Source: Phycisphaera mikurensis NBRC 102666 (GTDB taxonomy: Bacteria; Planctomycetota; Phycisphaerae; Phycisphaerales; SM1A02). Taken from it: a stretch of 12,698 bases of DNA. Positions within the stretch are counted from its first letter, which is position 1, and the number at the start of each line of letters is the position of its first letter. Position numbers and translations under genes: made by a program. Shown one piece after another: positions 12,597 through 12,698 of this stretch. The stretch lies in contig CAMBSR010000041.1 of NCBI GenBank assembly GCA_945870475.1, positions 1-12,698 of the forward strand, given 5' to 3'. The notes under the pieces were generated by a model. That model did no database searches. It was not told the origin of the DNA and saw nothing but the letters and a program-made list of their open reading frames with translations.

Positions 12597-12698
12597 CGAC
12601 GACAACCGCTCGTCCGGGCGGCACCCGGGACTATTCAATACCGCAGCTGCCGGACTTCGCGGTTGGCGACGCCGCGGGCCAGGGATCCCGTGCTCGCT
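12597..12698 (+). repeat. Dispersed repeat A, right copy
   Basis: A 102-nt copy of positions 1-102, same orientation, with differences concentrated in the core plus one change near the end (GGGATCCC for GGGGTCCC). The window ends exactly at the end of the match, so the element may continue. It follows B here but precedes B on the left, so A and B are probably separate units. Confidence 0.8.

Larger units (their letters stand above)
12324..12698. other. Non-coding right end built of repeats
   Basis: This stretch after ispD has no credible gene. It holds a small stem, CCGCG (12336-12340) with CGCGG (12347-12351), the right copy of B (12348-12462), a 134-nt unassigned segment, and the right copy of A (12597-12698). 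The segment contains an inverted pair GTTCC/GGAAC (12521-12525 and 12547-12551) and a GC-rich CGCTCCACCCGG block just before A. The left-end stretch 274-290 has a loosely similar CGGCTTCGCTCCA. Confidence 0.75.

Noticed and set aside
11319..12638. A 439-residue minus-strand frame crossing ispD and the right-end repeats
   Set aside because: It is antisense to ispD and runs through both repeats. Its Arg/Ala/Pro-rich composition matches no family, and the similar peptide in the left-end frames comes only from repeat B.
1..12698. A genomic island or transposon bounded by direct repeats A
   Set aside because: The cargo is housekeeping (dxs, ispD, rsmD, ispA) with uniform composition and no integrase or transposase. 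The repeats look dispersed rather than target-site or attachment duplications.
1..12698. A circular element with redundant ends
   Set aside because: The two A copies differ at about 10 of 102 positions, including a clustered core, so they are not the same sequence read twice.

Overview
The window is GC-rich, gene-dense bacterial chromosome, most likely from a planctomycete close to Phycisphaerae. This placement is inferred from three things: a small secreted protein ending in a single planctomycete-style dockerin half-repeat, a stand-alone prepilin-type (FTIVELL) protein, and a secreted prenyltransferase-fold repeat protein. No rRNA, tRNA, CRISPR array, transposase or phage gene is visible, and the gene content is mostly chromosomal housekeeping.

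Layout. Positions 1-328 are non-coding and hold two dispersed repeats, A (1-102) and B (151-265), plus a fragment of B. On the minus strand follow a YraN/UPF0102 nuclease-like gene (329-730), an 11-bp perfect hairpin (744-773), a small secreted dockerin-tailed protein (824-1339), a class I glutamine amidotransferase (1576-2325), dxs (2393-4366) and an ispA-like prenyl diphosphate synthase (4470-5345). Divergent from ispA, on the plus strand, are a MotA/TolQ/ExbB-family channel protein (5406-6104) and, 10 bp later, an FHA - GAF-like - SpoIIE/PP2C phosphatase (6115-7752). These converge on a prepilin-like gene (7795-8832) that lies downstream of an alpha/beta hydrolase (8889-9653), both minus. 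Divergent again is a tightly coupled plus-strand operon: rsmD, a secreted prenyltransferase-fold protein and ispD (9731-12323), with both junctions overlapping as ATGA. Positions 12324-12698 are non-coding and carry second copies of B (12348-12462) and A (12597-12698).

How the parts fit. Three isoprenoid enzymes are present: Dxs makes DXP, the entry compound of the MEP pathway; IspD makes CDP-methylerythritol; IspA condenses the C5 units into FPP or GGPP. They sit in two separate transcription units. The secreted alpha/alpha-barrel protein between rsmD and ispD has the fold class of terpene cyclases and protein prenyltransferases but no DxDD catalytic motif. The channel-phosphatase pair looks like a separate membrane and signalling module.

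The least explained parts are (i) repeats A and B at both ends, of which B folds into a long hairpin whose copy-to-copy differences all fall outside the stems; (ii) the hairpin holding a GGAGG just upstream of yraN; and (iii) the ExbB-like protein paired with a phosphatase and no ExbD. I see no clear evidence of a defence or mobile system.
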